Positions 25,301 through 38,956 of a DNA stretch of 64,000 nt are shown here, in pieces; position 1 is the stretch's first letter; each line of letters opens with the position of its first letter. This DNA comes from Bugula neritina (lineage: Eukaryota > Bryozoa > Gymnolaemata > Cheilostomatida > Bugulidae), in NCBI GenBank assembly GCA_964035545.1, contig OZ037772.1:7552389-7616388 (forward strand). The letters are read 5' to 3'. A model generated the notes under the pieces. That model was not told the DNA's origin. It worked only from the letters and a program-made list of their open reading frames with translations, and searched no databases. The position numbers were made by a program, and so were the translations under genes.

Positions 25301-28126
25301 TTTATATATGCGTCATACCTCTGATAGTAACAAAAAACCCTGTGATGTTCTTACTCTACCTACCTGATAGTGACACTGCTTTATAAGTTATACTGACACT
25401 CCATAAGAAATATTTGGAATTTTTGTTTAATTGTTTTACCTGTTTTTCACTTTGCCAGTTATAGTCAAGTGCTCTAGTAAAAACCCCTTTATCTAAACTA
25501 TTATGATATTTTTCCAGCCGCATTGCCATATGCTTTAAAATATTTGTCTTCAATCAGCAAAAGCATGTTAATTTGAGCTCTACAGTGCTTGCTACTGCAG
25601 TTTGTGGTATTTCAATTCATTGCAAGAATTTTACACAGTATGCCAGGTAACTGCACAGAGCTAGTTTAGTTGAAACTATTATTTTTATTTTATATTTAGG
25701 ATGCCTAGCTTTACTGTTTGCTCATATCAATATTGCAGTGACTGCTTTATATTTATATATAACTTGTTATTCAGCAATTTCATTTGTGTGATGACTTTTC
25801 CTTTGAGTTTAAGACATATTTTTATTGTATGGAGAAGCTACAATACTATTACTTAGATGTGCAGCAAATTCGTTATGCTACGTTTCCATGGAAGCTACAT
25901 TTTTCTAAAGATACTCTGCTTTATATTCTGTACAGAACTATACATAATATGCCAACATTCACTTTTTCTTATCCACTCTTTTCTACGATCTTTATTTAAT
26001 TGTTTCATTATCAAATGTTTGTAATTTATATATTTTTTATGGCTCAATCATATGAAGTATGTATCAGTATTTAAAAGGTTTATTACCAATATTATATTGT
26101 TCTGCATAATTAGATATGAATTAACAAATAATAATTTCATTTTGAGCAAATAATAATAATGTTTTTCTTTTAACCAAGTACGCAGGCTAATGTATAGACT
26201 TAGAGAAAAAGTCTAAACTCTCAGATAATAAAATACAAACATGGTTTGAAATGAAAAGTGGATCTGCTTAGTTTTGTTCTCCTTGATTAGTAAAATTCAG
26301 TAATGACAAGTCCAAACTGTAATTAAATAAATTCTACAAATATTCCACCAAGTAACTTATTTAAATAGAATACACACAGTTTGTGTGGTTGAGAGTGCGC
26401 TAATATATACTCTTTCAACTGTTTTTATATGTATAATGTTGTATCTTAGAATGTTTGGAATTTGTAGAATCAAAGTACAAAGAAACAAGTTTCTAATGTT
26501 GAAATCGTCTTCACTATTAAATTTGCTGATTATCCATAATTACAGATTTATAGATAAATATAAACCAACATATAAAACACTTTACGCCATGACTTCCCTG
26601 TTTGCTAACCTTACTAAAACTTACCAATCTGGTACTTTCACAGCTGACTGAATGTAAATCTGTATAGCTAATATTTGATTTTCTGTGCAATGAATTGTGA
26701 CATCTTTAGTATTCTGATAAGTTACAAACAGTGTATAATATACTTGCATACTGACATGACCTAAAGTTATGTCATAAAAAACATGCATATACAGATAACT
26801 GACATCAAGTTGAATGCTAGCCTTGTAATAAGGAGAGTTCCATGAGAATAATTTTGTCTCATTTTTGAAGAGTTGGTACAGCCCTAGAAAAATGTAGCTA
26901 AGCTAAGACAGCAGCTGTATAAGAAAGTTCTTTTTGAGCTTTTGGCATTCATAAATTTAGAGCAGAGCCATTAGTCTATATCCTTATGAATGAGAGTAAA
27001 AGGTTCAAAATTTGGCCCATTGGGGCCCCTTCACTCATTACCCTTTTTTATGAAGTTGGAGCAGAGCTATTATAAATTATAAACCCTCAAAGGATTCAGA
27101 TTTTCAAACTTTATTTGCATTCTCTTACTCAATATGTATTAATAAGGGAATAGGAAACCAACATATGTAACCCAGAAACTTTTGAATAAGAAAATGGTTG
27201 AGCATCCAATAATTTGATACGCTGGTTACTCAGGTTTGTAAAAGTGCAAACAAGATATGGGTTACATAAACCAGTACAGCCCTATATAATGTATACTTGA
27301 AACATAAACTAAAAAACAAACAAAATTCAAAGACCTTTAGTTATTTTTAGCACTGAATGCATTGAGAAGCATCAGTTGACTACTTGAGTTGAGGCTAGGC
27401 AAACATGTATTGAATAAAGAGCATACCTAGCCCCCCAAACAATAAACAAAGAATAGATTAAGAACCAGAACTAAATAAAGTGCAAAATTATACTAGATAT
27501 ATCTGGTATACTCCGGCAGCTTGTTTATGTTGTAGCGGGCCGGCTTATACACTGTATACTTTACACCAAAATTGTTAAGTAATAGAAGTTCCAACTAATA
27601 CTCTTTAATGCTAATCTCATAAGCAGTTACTCTAGGTAATCAGAATGATAATAGTAGTTTCAACTCATACACAATATACGGGCTACTATACCAGGTTTTC
27701 AGAGTGACTAATAGCTTTTTATTCAATGAAAAGAGTAGAAGTCATTTCATGGAACTTCAAAAATTGCTTAATGTTTATTGCAAGGTGAGTCATACATCTT
27801 CATATTAAGGAATGGACCTTGCTGCTGTATACGAGTCATCATCTCAAAATTGGTGTGCAGATCCAGTTTCTAAAACCTCTACTACTGAAGCTGCTTCAGA
27901 TAATGATTATATTGCTTTTTTATATGTTGCTTGTGGTATTCAGTGACAGAGAATTTGAGTAATTTATTATTTTTCTCCAACAGTTACATATCTGTCATTG
28001 AGCGATTGAGCATGAAGTACTTCCCAATGTAAATTTTGTAAAAATATGAATAAATGAGGTTAAAGACCATGTCAAGTGTGGACACCGAACTTTTGTTAAG
28101 CCTTTTAATTTACTTTCCACAAAGGA
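25301..28126. other. Non-coding flank downstream of the ankyrin-caspase gene
   Basis: 25301 to about 26660 is paralogous to 377-1880. From 26.7 to 28.1 kb I see AT-rich unique sequence with no convincing exons; small open frames here lack splice context and are not conserved in the paralogous flank. Confidence 0.5.
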
Positions 28127-28340
28127 GTAGCCATGGTTCAGGTATTAGATCATTTGCCTAGTATAAACACAAAGTCATGGGTCCGAACCTGGACAAAAGC
28201 CATTAGTGATGTTAAGAAGAGCATCCAGTCATAATTGCTCCTGTGCCTCATTTAAATAAGTCCTTAGCCCGCTTTTCCAAAAACCCTTTCCATTAAAGGT
28301 TCCCGCGAGGATAGTGACTACACACTTGCGTGAGCTTGTA
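28127..28340 (+). mobile_element. tRNA-derived SINE, same family as 6203-6419
   Basis: Head CATGGTTCAGGTATTAGA, B-box-like GGGTCCGAACCTG, core AGAGCATCCAGTCATAATTG and the 3' block GGATAGTGACTACACACTTG. An imperfect direct repeat (TAATTTACTTTCC before, TAAGTTATTCTCC after) may be the target duplication. Confidence 0.8.
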
Positions 28341-29267
28341 AGTTATTCTCCATGGCAATAAAAAAAGCTAAAATTCTTCGACTGATCAGTTCTTTGCATA
28401 CTGTTTATCAAACATATTTTATTGAGTTTGTATTAACACCTAACATACAAGACTCTTGTGGACTAGATTATTAATAATATAGTAAAACTCACACTTTAAC
28501 TTTTGCATCTGCTCAGCTAATATTTAAGAATTAGGGGAAATGGAACATCACCAATAGTTAAAACTAAACAAGAGTGTCTTACAATGATGCCATTCTTTCA
28601 ACAAATTGACCTATAATGTAAAGGTCAAATATTAAGGTCTAATGTAAAAGTTAAATTTTAAGAAACTATAAAAGAGCTTATCACATTTGATTTGAAAAAT
28701 AAATAGCAGTTTGAAGTATAAAGATGCAAACCTTATTGTTGATTACCAGGCAAACATGATAGTTTCATCTATATATAGTAAACTCTAAGTAACCTGTTAC
28801 ATGGGAACTTATGATCATAGGACACAATCATGCTCACAAGACAAAAAACTATTGTATTCTAATTAGTATGCTGATTTAAAAATACCAAAATACTATAACT
28901 TTTGTCATATGTCTGGGTGCACAGTTTAATGCCAAAGAACATATCTTTAATTCAATAATACCTTCTAAACACAATAACTGTTGGAAATATTTGCTGCATT
29001 TTTAAAATAATTTTGCTTTTCTAGAATAAAAAAACATTAGAAATATTAAAATAACAAGGTCTAAACAACTTTTGTTACGAAGTGGAAGAAATGCTACTGT
29101 CACACTCTACTACACTAGTAAGCGCAGTAAATTATATACGTTGTCATCAAAAGAAATCATGAGTATTTGTCAAAAAATGTTTAATAATTACAAAGCATTA
29201 TTGTTATAAATTTCCTGTAATATAGGAAGTGTGATTAGTAATAAATATGTGTAAAATATGTTGTTAA

Positions 29268-30035
29268 AGGATTGCTCTATCTTGTCTAATAAATGGCCAT
29301 TTAGGTCAAACACACATAATATTGTGTTTTTCTAAGCATGCATTGACAAAAAGCATTTGACCAAAGGTAGAAAAAGTTAGTTGAAGTTGAGGGTGTAGAT
29401 TGGTAACAGCCAAAACGCCGATTTTGAAATGAGCTGGGAAATGTGACGTAACAGCGCCAGCATTCCTGCTGGTCACGTGACTATACAAATGAATAACTAT
29501 AGAAATATGACTGTGAGATGTGATCTTTCAGCTCGTAATTTGTATATTTATAGAAGTGTAAATGTGAATTATCTCAATCTATAGTTTTTTGACATTTTAA
29601 ATAACATGTATGTGATAACATTAGGCCATATTTTGCTTGTAAACATAAAAAAAAGCATTGCAAAAACATGCATTCTTTAGGATGAATGCCTGCGATCGAT
29701 CTAAACTAGGTCAGATTGTGCAATATTACGGGCGCACCAAAGCTGACCTATATAGCGCACTGTAACTGCTTGAGCGTTATTGGTTGATGTTGCGCTCAGC
29801 AACCTTGAATACTAGCGTTATAGTTAGCACGTGCAGCATAGTTACTGGCGTTCACTCGTCACGTATTAGGCTATTCTTTTTCATGGCTGAAAATTTTACC
29901 TCCCTCAAAATTGGAATTTTGAAAAGCTGTTTTCTAGGCATATATCCCTTTGCAAAGTCACAATTGTTTGCATACACATTAGATTATAGTTCATAATTAT
30001 AATGTGATTGTAATAAACTAAGATAGAGCAATCCT
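29268..30035. mobile_element. Non-autonomous TTAA-target DNA transposon, 768 bp
   Basis: Perfect 16-bp terminal inverted repeats AGGATTGCTCTATCTT (29268-29283 and its complement at 30020-30035) are flanked on both sides by TTAA (29264-29267 and 30036-30039). TTAA target duplication is characteristic of piggyBac and Kolobok superfamilies. The interior has no transposase frame and is somewhat more GC-rich than its surroundings around 29.40-29.47 and 29.69-29.87 kb. Superfamily cannot be decided from the ends alone. Confidence 0.8.
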
Positions 30036-30330
30036 TTAAGGGTAGTGCTGAGAGTTACCAGTAATCTTTGTAGAAGTCTTGAGTTAAAATCTAAGCAGGG
30101 CTGTCATTTCTTTTATACATGTAGGAATCTGCTAAGTAAATAATTTAATGCCCAATGGTACTCCTTAACCAATTTACTAGAACTGAAAAAGTAAAATAAA
30201 TGTAAAGTAAAAAGATTAAATAGATTTCTGCGATACTTTGAATTTGTATTTTTTTTATACCGGTATGTTTTAGATTTTTATGCATGGTAGCTGTTGTTGC
30301 ATTTCATACTGTATAATTATTACTTTCTAG

Positions 30331-33300
30331 GTTTTGGCTATTATATTATTAAAGCTGAGTAGCGGAACAGTGATATTCTCTAGTGACGTTGCAGGGTATG
30401 TTTCTGACCAGTAGTTACTATTCTCACCTCACCTATCTCTGCTTTGTCTTGTTTGGGTAGTGGGTTGACCAATAGTTACTATGATATGTTTCAACTGCAA
30501 ATCACAAACGCACACACGCACACACGCACACACGCACACAAACACACACAGGCACACACGCACACAGGCACAGACACACGCACGCACGCACGCACGCACG
30601 CACACACACAGACACATGTATATATAAATATGTAAGCATTCTTATAGTAACATAGTAAAACTTCTAATTTTCAGATTACGATTTAAAAGTCTGTCTCGCC
30701 AAAATTCTGAAAGGCAATTGAAGGGCACATACAGGTACCTTGCCACAGACACATTTATTCCAGGAAATTTTCTCGTTGTCATAGGAGATGCTCTTTACAC
30801 AACTACCAATTTCCAAGATAGACATCTGATAGCTGGAAATTCTCAAGAGTCTGGATACGTGGACGGTGCTGGCAGAAACTCGAAGTTTAACTCCATATCT
30901 GGAATAATACAGGCTCCGGATGACCCCAACTCAGTATGGATATCTGACTATTCTAACAACTGTATAAGGATTTTATATCGCCTTTGGAACACAACAAGTT
31001 ATTTGACGGGCAAGTGCTTGGAGAATCACGCACGAGATGGTGATTTTAAAAATGCAGGCATTGGCCAACCTTTTGAACTGCTTCTAGACACAAATAGAAA
31101 AGTCTATTTTTATGACAACACAGCATTAACAATCAGATGTTTGATATTGCAAAATTCAGTATGGAAAGTGAAGACTCTATATTCTTTTGGCCACCATGTT
31201 ATTGGGCTGGGATTGAACCCATCTGGATTATTAATGTATATCTCTCACTCAATGGGTGTCACTCAAGTTTGCTTAGTGTGCGGCAATCTGGAATCTCTGC
31301 TCATAGTGAAAAAAAGTCAAAAACATAATGACGGAGATTTAGAGTACTCAGCAGTGAAATCAGTCGAGCACTTCTTGTTTCTTGACAACTACAACTTCCT
31401 GTTAGCTGATACGGGAAATAACGTGATTCGAGTTGTCAATCTTAGAGACTCAACAATAAGCAGTCTATGTCGGCCACAGTCTTCATATACAATCACCGAA
31501 CAATCTGGAGGTATCACCACTTGCAAATTAAAATTTCCCATACATCTAGTGAATGCTGAACACCTCAACCGTGTCATTGTTTTGGGCTTTGACAGTTTTT
31601 ACATACTCAACTATGGTGAGAATATTATAACACCAAATTGCATATAACTAACTTTAGAGGATTTTTGAAAACTAAGTGCAAAAGCAAGTTATATAAATTT
31701 TGTTACAATTCATTTCCCACTTAGCTTGTATACTTATATAGTGATTGAGCTTTTTAACTCTGATTATAAACTCACACTGCTTGCACTATGCAAAATTCGT
31801 GACTCCTATATAGTCACTTGGGATTTTTGGCTTGAGAATCTTGCACATATTTAAATAAGTAAAAACATAAGTTTCTACTACTGCCAAATTGCAGACCATG
31901 GTACTCTGTTTTGTGTTAATGAAGGGATTAACCCTGAAACGGCTGCTGTACATAATTTAAAGTATATAACATAATTGTATTGAAAATACGAGGAGTATAT
32001 GAGTTGTTTTCTCAATGAGAAATATATTAATAATAATGAGATGAGGGCAATTAGCATCTGTCAGTGTTGACATTGCATAGCATCTTTAGTGCTGGTGTCT
32101 TGTATGTCTAGCCATTGGACTCTTGGTGTTGTTATCTGAGTCAAATGTCGGTCTGGTATTAATGTTTTGCCTCCATTCTGCACAATCATAAGAGAGTGTG
32201 GTAAAGCTGCTGAGAATATTTTGAACTGCATCTTTTTCAGATATTATCAGTCAACTGACCAAGCCCAAGCCTTTGACAACTGTAACCAGAACTACTACAA
32301 CTACAACCAGAAAAGATACAAAAACATCAACTAAATCAACAGATAGATCAACATCACCAAATATAACATCCACTTTTTCCATTTTCTCCGACCAATATTT
32401 CTTGCTGATTTTAGCAGCTCTTGCATCTCTAGGCTTTCTCACTCTGGTACTCATCGTTCTGGTAGCAGTGATGACGTTTACTAACTGTTCCGAAAAGCGT
32501 AGAAGTATGTTTTTGCACACTTTTGATGCTCATTTATATTACTTAGACTTGTGGAAAAATGTTGCTATATATTATAGTTCCGTTTTATCGTAGTACCATG
32601 CGGTGTAATGTCATTCACAGGCAATGGTTACTGCATATAATTTTATCGTATCAATCCTTCAATCAGACGGAATATTGTTGATGAAATTATTACCAGTTGA
32701 TAAATCAGTTTTCATTATTTTCATTATTTCTCAACTTTCTTAGCCATACCTGAGTTAAATTTTATACTTAAATGTCAAATAGAAGTAAGTTTTTTGACAG
32801 AAAACATGTTGAATGAGTTTATAGATGAAGTATTGAAAATGAAAATCCAAGTCTAGTTTTGTTGACGAAACTATAAATGAAAGATTTTTTTAAAAAAATT
32901 AGCGATATATTTTAACCTACTTTAACCTGCTTCAACTATCAATTTTTTTTCGTGGATATCTTAGTTTTTAGTTAAAGTTTATTTTAAAAATTTAAAATGT
33001 TCTGATAAAAATATATAACAGCATATTGAAATTATTAAGCTAATTAGTTTTTTAATGATTGAGTTGCAAAATTAGGGAAACCTGAATTTTTACTTGTATT
33101 TTTTAGTGAATTGTACTTTAACTCTCTAAAAAGATGTTTTTGTATTTCAATTATGTTTAAACATTTTACGATCATAAAATCCACAGCTCTAACGTGATTT
33201 AAACTAGATGCGTTTAATCATTTGTTTAGATTCCAAGGACAGAAAAGTCACCCTGACTTTTAACATGTCTGTAAGTTCATCCACATTGGATCTCATACAT

Positions 33301-33369
33301 TCGTCAACTGTTGGGAAGTCGTACACAGGCACTCCTATGACTGAAACTTACTACAAAATATCTTCATAG
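30331..33369 (+). CDS. NHL-propeller type I membrane protein, copy A (first mini-exon not located)
   Basis: Exons: 30331-30395 (hydrophobic leader [18 protein letters not shown]), 30675-31615 (propeller), 32241-32504 (stalk and TM), 33230-33369 (tail, TAG stop). Phases agree at every junction; about 469 residues from the leader exon. The propeller exon shows NHL-like blades: [18 protein letters not shown] followed by [54 protein letters not shown] followed by [15 protein letters not shown]. The stalk is rich in Thr ([14 protein letters not shown]) and likely O-glycosylated; the helix is [20 protein letters not shown], then basic CSEKRR and a 46-residue Ser/Thr-rich tail. By analogy with copies C and D an upstream 21-nt ATG exon is expected; no good one was found. 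NHL blades usually bind protein or glycan ligands; the ligand is unknown. Confidence 0.8.
30508..30616. repeat. CA/CACG microsatellite in intron of NHL copy A
   Basis: (CACACACG)n-type array between the leader exon and the propeller exon. The His/Thr-rich reading frame over it is a product of the repeat. Confidence 0.9.
32070..32212 (-). mobile_element. 3' fragment of a non-LTR retrotransposon in the intron of NHL copy A
   Basis: Shares an ordered block with the larger remnant at 50060-50575: ATGTCTAGCCATTG here and ACATCTAGCCATAG there, then TTTGCCTCCATT in both. On the minus strand it reads as the end of a reverse-transcriptase ORF (WRQN and VQWLDIQD). It is too short to classify by itself. 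Confidence 0.45.
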
Positions 33370-33600
33370 TACCTCCACTTACTTCTCATCTGTAAATAAA
33401 AGATACTGTTCTAATTGTGTTATCTCTCACCTTATTCTGTCCAAACAGACACCAACTACAAAATATATCTGTAAAACTTCTGCTTCTTATTCATCTGTAA
33501 ATAATGAACTCTCTTTCATTCACTCATCTTTTCTGAGCGGACAGTAACTACAAAATATCTAGTTATTCATCTGTATATAATATAAGATACTGTTTAAACC
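33336..33600 (+). repeat. Three degenerate ~100-bp tandem repeats overlapping the end of NHL copy A
   Basis: Blocks starting CTACAAAATAT and ending ATTCATCTGTAAATAA (or a variant) recur near 33350, 33450 and 33549. The first includes the last codons and stop of copy A, so the C-terminal tail is partly made of repeat sequence. Confidence 0.5.
33395..33400 (+). terminator. Candidate polyadenylation signal AATAAA of NHL copy A
   Basis: AATAAA lies 26 nt after the TAG stop. It sits within the repeated block, so similar motifs recur downstream. Confidence 0.4.
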
Positions 33601-33814
33601 TGCATAAATCTCTTATATATTGCACAGAGAGTAGCATGATTATCAACCGTTATGACATTTTCTACTTAGCTGTCACTGTATATAAAATATATACTGCTAA
33701 ATCTGTATTGTGTCTTATCTGTTATCAATCTGTATAAAAACACTGCTGCTTATGTCCCAGACAATTCTGTAGCACTCCCTGTTTCTCATCTATCTGTACA
33801 GAGAGTAGAACTAC

Positions 33815-33965
33815 TATTGATCTGCTATAACAGATGTAGCTGAAGTAATGAGAGAGAAGTTTAAATCTAAACAATGTTTTTACTTATGTTACTCTGTCAA
33901 TAAAAACAGCAAGCAGATTTTCATTGTAAATAGATACAGCAAACAGATTTACGTTGATATTTTGC
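33815..33965 (+). pseudogene. Decayed caspase p10 fragment
   Basis: Frame by frame this reads TDVAEVMREKFKSK, then CFYLCYSVNKNSKQIF. It aligns with TDVAGIMRDTSRST and NLCYTVDRNSQPIF in the last exon of the two ankyrin-caspase genes. A frame break precedes TDVA, the acceptor is absent, and a 25-28-bp segment around ACAGCAAGCAGATTT is duplicated. It is a relic in the same orientation as NHL copy A, about 450 bp after its stop, and cannot be functional alone. Confidence 0.65.
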
Positions 33966-36900
33966 TGATTAAAATTAGCTCTTATTATTTAATTCATGTT
34001 TACTGATTATGCAATATTAAAATATCTATAGTTTAGAAATAAAAATTGACTTTACCTTTTTCTATTTGATTTGTTTTTGCTGCAGCAGAATTTTTCAAAT
34101 CGATTTTTTTTTTCTTAAATAATCATTTCAACTTTTAACATTAATAAAAACAAAGTAATTGCTACAATTGCAACATCAGCATGATATTGTTAATAATATT
34201 TTACTTTTTATGTCATTATTTCTGTTAAAATTTTCTCAACGAGTAAAACTTTTTATGGAAACCCTATTGCTAGATTCTTATAAGATGCAACTAATAATAA
34301 GTGCTATTTGCATCTCAACAATATAGCTTTGTTGGTAAGAAAAAACATTAACAATTGATTGTGTAAATGAGTGAAATACTTGTTACCTTTGATTTTTATA
34401 TATTTCCCTTTTTATAAGAAACTATCATTAGAGAATGTGATTTAAGTTTTCTTGTTTTGTAAAAGTTTAAAAGACAGTAACAGACTTGTAATGTTATCAC
34501 CATTGAATCTAGTAAGCAAAGTACAATATTATTTTTGTAATGATGATTGAAGTTCCAAATGATTTGCTTTAAGTAAATAGTATCTCCTTTTGAATGTACA
34601 CTGTAACAAGCAAAGTTTACAAAAAAAAACAACCTATCAATTTTAAATATAAAATAACCATGGTTCTGCTATCAATAATTTGAAGAAAGTATTTTTGTAA
34701 AAGGCAAAATAATTTTCACTAGATAAATGGTTGGAGAAAATGATATTCCACTTGTTTCAAAACATTTTCAATTTTTCTAAAAATGACAATTTTTTGGGCA
34801 TCAAAGACAATAGAATTAGGTGTACGTTACTTGATAAGAACTATAAAATAAAATCTAGATATTTTAATTTATTACTTTTTTATATGCAATGCATTACTTT
34901 GTATAGTTAGACAAGTATGTACATATGTGTGCAAACATAGTTCAAGAAAGATTTGAGAACACATATTTATGTCTTTCCAGATCACAGTTATTATATCATT
35001 GGATGCCAGTTATGGTGAAGTAAGTTTTCTTGATGAAGTAGGAGGGTAAGGTTTATACTCGACGAGAAAGCCACAATCTTTTGAAAATCTCACCTCTAAC
35101 AAACAATAGACAACTTAAAATTAGCTAATAACTATAATGCTTAAAATTGCTTATTGCAATTGCAAACAATACCGGAAGTGTATAACACTAAAAAAATAGT
35201 GTAGCGACTTAAAAAATTTCAGATTTCTATAACATTTTTCCAAGCTTTTATTCATTTCAACTCTTTTTCATCTAATAAGTAAAATTTACTCTATATCAGC
35301 TTCTCAATGCTTTGCATTACTTGTTGAAATAGCACTAAATATTTATAAATATATAATGCAATAATATTTCTTTCGTTGTAATAATTAAATTAGTATATAT
35401 GACTTCAGAGTTGGTTAAAATGTTACCCCAGTCCGCAAATCTCAAATACTTAGCGAAAAGATTGGAAATTATCAAATGTTTTCAACTAAAATTTTAAAAG
35501 TCTAAAAAGCTATTACTGTGCTATAAAAATATTTTTAGTACTCAAACTTAATTACAAATTGCAAATAATATGTTTGCATAAATTCAATCAGATGTTTGTA
35601 TCTGATTTGCAAATTTTTAAGATGACATTTTTCAAAGGTGATCTTATATGCCTTTTGACTCTTTTGATATATCTAATTTAGATGTAATTTTAATTCAATA
35701 GAGCAGCTAACTTAAGTAAAGTAATTTACTAGAATTTTGTCAACACTTTCTTTGATAAGTTAAACATTATGTCTATTATTTTCTTGGTTTGCTTCAATCA
35801 TTTGGATTTTTCCAAGGTTCAAAGGCACTGCATGAAAAGGAACTTTAAGTTTCGAACAAACTGCAGTTTATTATATTAGATTATGTATGAAAATCTAAGA
35901 CTGAATTTGTATTTGACTCCTTGAAAACAGTGAAGCTGTGAATGATTGTTGACAGATTTCAATTTATGAAAATTTATAAAACATCTAAATTTATTGCTCA
36001 GTATATAGTGGTATGCAATAAATGACTGTCGAAGTAAAAAAGTTCAGTCGACTTTTTTGTTTACTGAAATTTGTTAACTCTTTTTTCAATTGCAAAAGCT
36101 GCATAATAGTAAAATATGATTTATTTTATGTTCATTGAGAGTTTAAAGAATCTGAAAAAATTAGCAGTTTAACTCAGGCTAAAACTGTTGATAAGTGCCC
36201 AGTAGGCCTTTTTATTAATCCAAATGATTTTTTGACTAACATCTCAAAGGTAAAAACTCACACCTTTGAATCAGTTAAACAAAGACAAACAGAGATCTCC
36301 AATTACAACAATTTGTGAAATATTTTATTATTTTAGATTAAAATTTGAAAACGTATCATTGAAATATGTTGTCAACAGAACAAGTATCTCTTCACCGAAT
36401 ACCTACAGATACATTACAGTAGACTCATATGTTCCAGGAAACTTTCTCATTGTCAAAGGAAACGCTCTTTATACAACGGATTTTCAAAGTACGACTCTCG
36501 TTGTTGGACAGGAGCAAGGGTTTGGTTTTAGGAACAGCGTAAGAGGCAAAGCAAGGTTTCATTCTATTACGGGAGTTATCTCCTCTCCTGTTGAGTCGCA
36601 CTCAGTATGGGTAGCAGACTACCTAAACGGCTGCATCAGAAAAATCAACCGTGCTAAAAACCAAGTGAGTGAGTTGACAGGGGGCTGTCTACAGTATATC
36701 TATTATCCTATACCACTATAAAAGTCGTAGAGAACTTCGGGTCAATCAGTGGTAATGGGATTTGTATTACATTATATAGATTTCGTCAACGATCCTAGCC
36801 TAATGAGGCGCAATTGAAATAAGTAATTGATTGGCTGGAGGTACAACCAGTTCAACTTCATTGGTTAGGCAACGATCGTAACAACTAAAACAAGTGGTGG

Positions 36901-38884
36901 ATACAGTTAGGGTTGACATTAAAACACGGCAATTTCTAGCAGTAATTTGCATTCTAAATCAATTTTTTCATGCAAAAGGTTTTAGAAGCTAGGAGTTATG
37001 AGAAAGAATAATATAATGTAATAATTTTGATTGAAAAGTTTTAACAAATGCAGGTCTGAATTTTTATTTAAATCCGCTCCTTTTAGACTTTGTTCTGAAC
37101 AAAGGATATTAAATACTGTAGCTATTAGATAAGAATTTAGTCTTGTAAGTATTTTGAAAGCATAATTGTCTTCTCACTCAATTTCAGCTCATATTATAAA
37201 TTTATCAATCTTCATTATAAAGACATAATTGTCTTCTCATTAAATAATAGTCTATTACAACTTTATTGCTACCATAATATAATATCATTTTGTAAAATGT
37301 TTTTATTTTCATAGCATTTTTTGCTTAGTATTATAAAATTTTATGCTGCATTGTATATAGCCTACATATGCATATAATGAGCTGCATGTAGTAGACGAAA
37401 AGAAATATCGCAATTATATAAAAGATGTAGAAATTATTTGTAGAATATAAACAAATGCAAAATAATTTAACAAACATATAACTTTACGAACCTCAGCATT
37501 TAAATTTAGTTTGCGGCAAGAATAATTTTTTGCTTGTAAAAAATTAAGTAAAAGATACCAACAATTTTGTTTCTTGTTTTTAATGTTATATTTGTTAACA
37601 TTGTAGATGTGCCTGTATTACACTATATTGAGTTCTGATTATTTTGGTTTAACATTGTAAATAACATATTGTGCAGTATATACAAAATGAGCACATATAT
37701 AAAACATATACTCATAGTGAAAGTATAAGTTCTAATTTTTTTTGCAAATTCATGCATATACTATTTGAAATATATGCATACAACTTGGTGTTTCTGATTT
37801 GTACATGAACAATTTTATTGCTAAATGCTAAGTAATTATTTAAATTTTTCTACAACAAATTCGTCGACATGTTTTATATACCATCTTTTAGCAAACACTT
37901 GCAACACTCCTATGCAATTACATATAACTGTAGCTATAGTAAGCTGTTCATAAAATAGCAACTATTATGAGTGCTGCATTTTTACACACACACTCACACA
38001 CGCACACACACATGAAGAAAAGCAAGCATATAGTTTACTGTCATGAGTTACTTGCAAAAATAAGTTGAAATATATGTTGAAGACTTCATACATTAATACA
38101 AATGGTATACTCTCAGACAGAGGAGCGATTTAGTGCACATGCTCTTAGGAGTTGCATTATCACCTTCTTTCTTGGTGTCATCAAAAATATGGCATTGAAA
38201 GAAGACAATCACTGCTTTGTGGTTTACATATTTGTATTCCTTTTAAAACGTAGTTGAAAAATATATATACATATTTTCTAACTTGAAAAAATGCTCTATG
38301 TAGCTGCTTATATTTTAAAAGAAATTTTAGGTAGCAAAAGTAAGGAATTTTTGACATATTTACTGCAGGGGTGTGATAAACAAATGGACATAACATGCTT
38401 GTTTTAAAGCTAAAATATGATGTAACAGAATTAAAATATATATATATATGCCTATATACATAATGAATGTCATTTCACTATATAACAAGAAGAAATAGGC
38501 TGCTATTTTTACACTTCTGTGCAGTAATTTAAAAGCTTTGATAGCTTAACCTTCTTCATCTGGATAACAAATTTTAGCGTGGGGTGCGGTTAATAAAAAT
38601 GTAATCACAAGAACATGTACATAACTTAATTTCTCCATTATTGCACCAACTATCAATATTTACTTAATAACTAAACCCTATATTTAGCCCAGTGTTCAGT
38701 ATCTAACTAATATGTATGTACTATATACACTGTCCACCTGTTGAGTGTTATTTAAAAAGTGAAAGAAATTCTACAACTATAGTCATATTTGACCCATCAC
38801 TATTATTACACATATCAATGTGTAAAATTAGTAAAAATAATTTAGTGGAAGTATTTGACAAGAATGCAAGATTGCAAAAAATTT

Positions 38885-38956
38885 AGCTGACTGCGAGGAT
38901 TGAACCCATACCCAACGAGTGCAAAGGAAACGCGGTTTACCACGAAGCCAATGCAT
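38885..38956 (-). repeat. Degenerate tRNA-like / SINE head
   Basis: On the minus strand an A-box-like TGGCTTCGTGGTAA and a B-box-like GGGTTCAATCC lie at tRNA spacing, ending CTCGCAG. There is no clean cloverleaf. It is likely a SINE head of a different family from 6203-6419. Confidence 0.35.

Noticed and set aside
32251-32520. Minus-strand Val-rich frame
   Set aside because: Antisense shadow of the Thr-rich stalk and TM exon of NHL copy A; the same applies to 58925-59365 for copy C.
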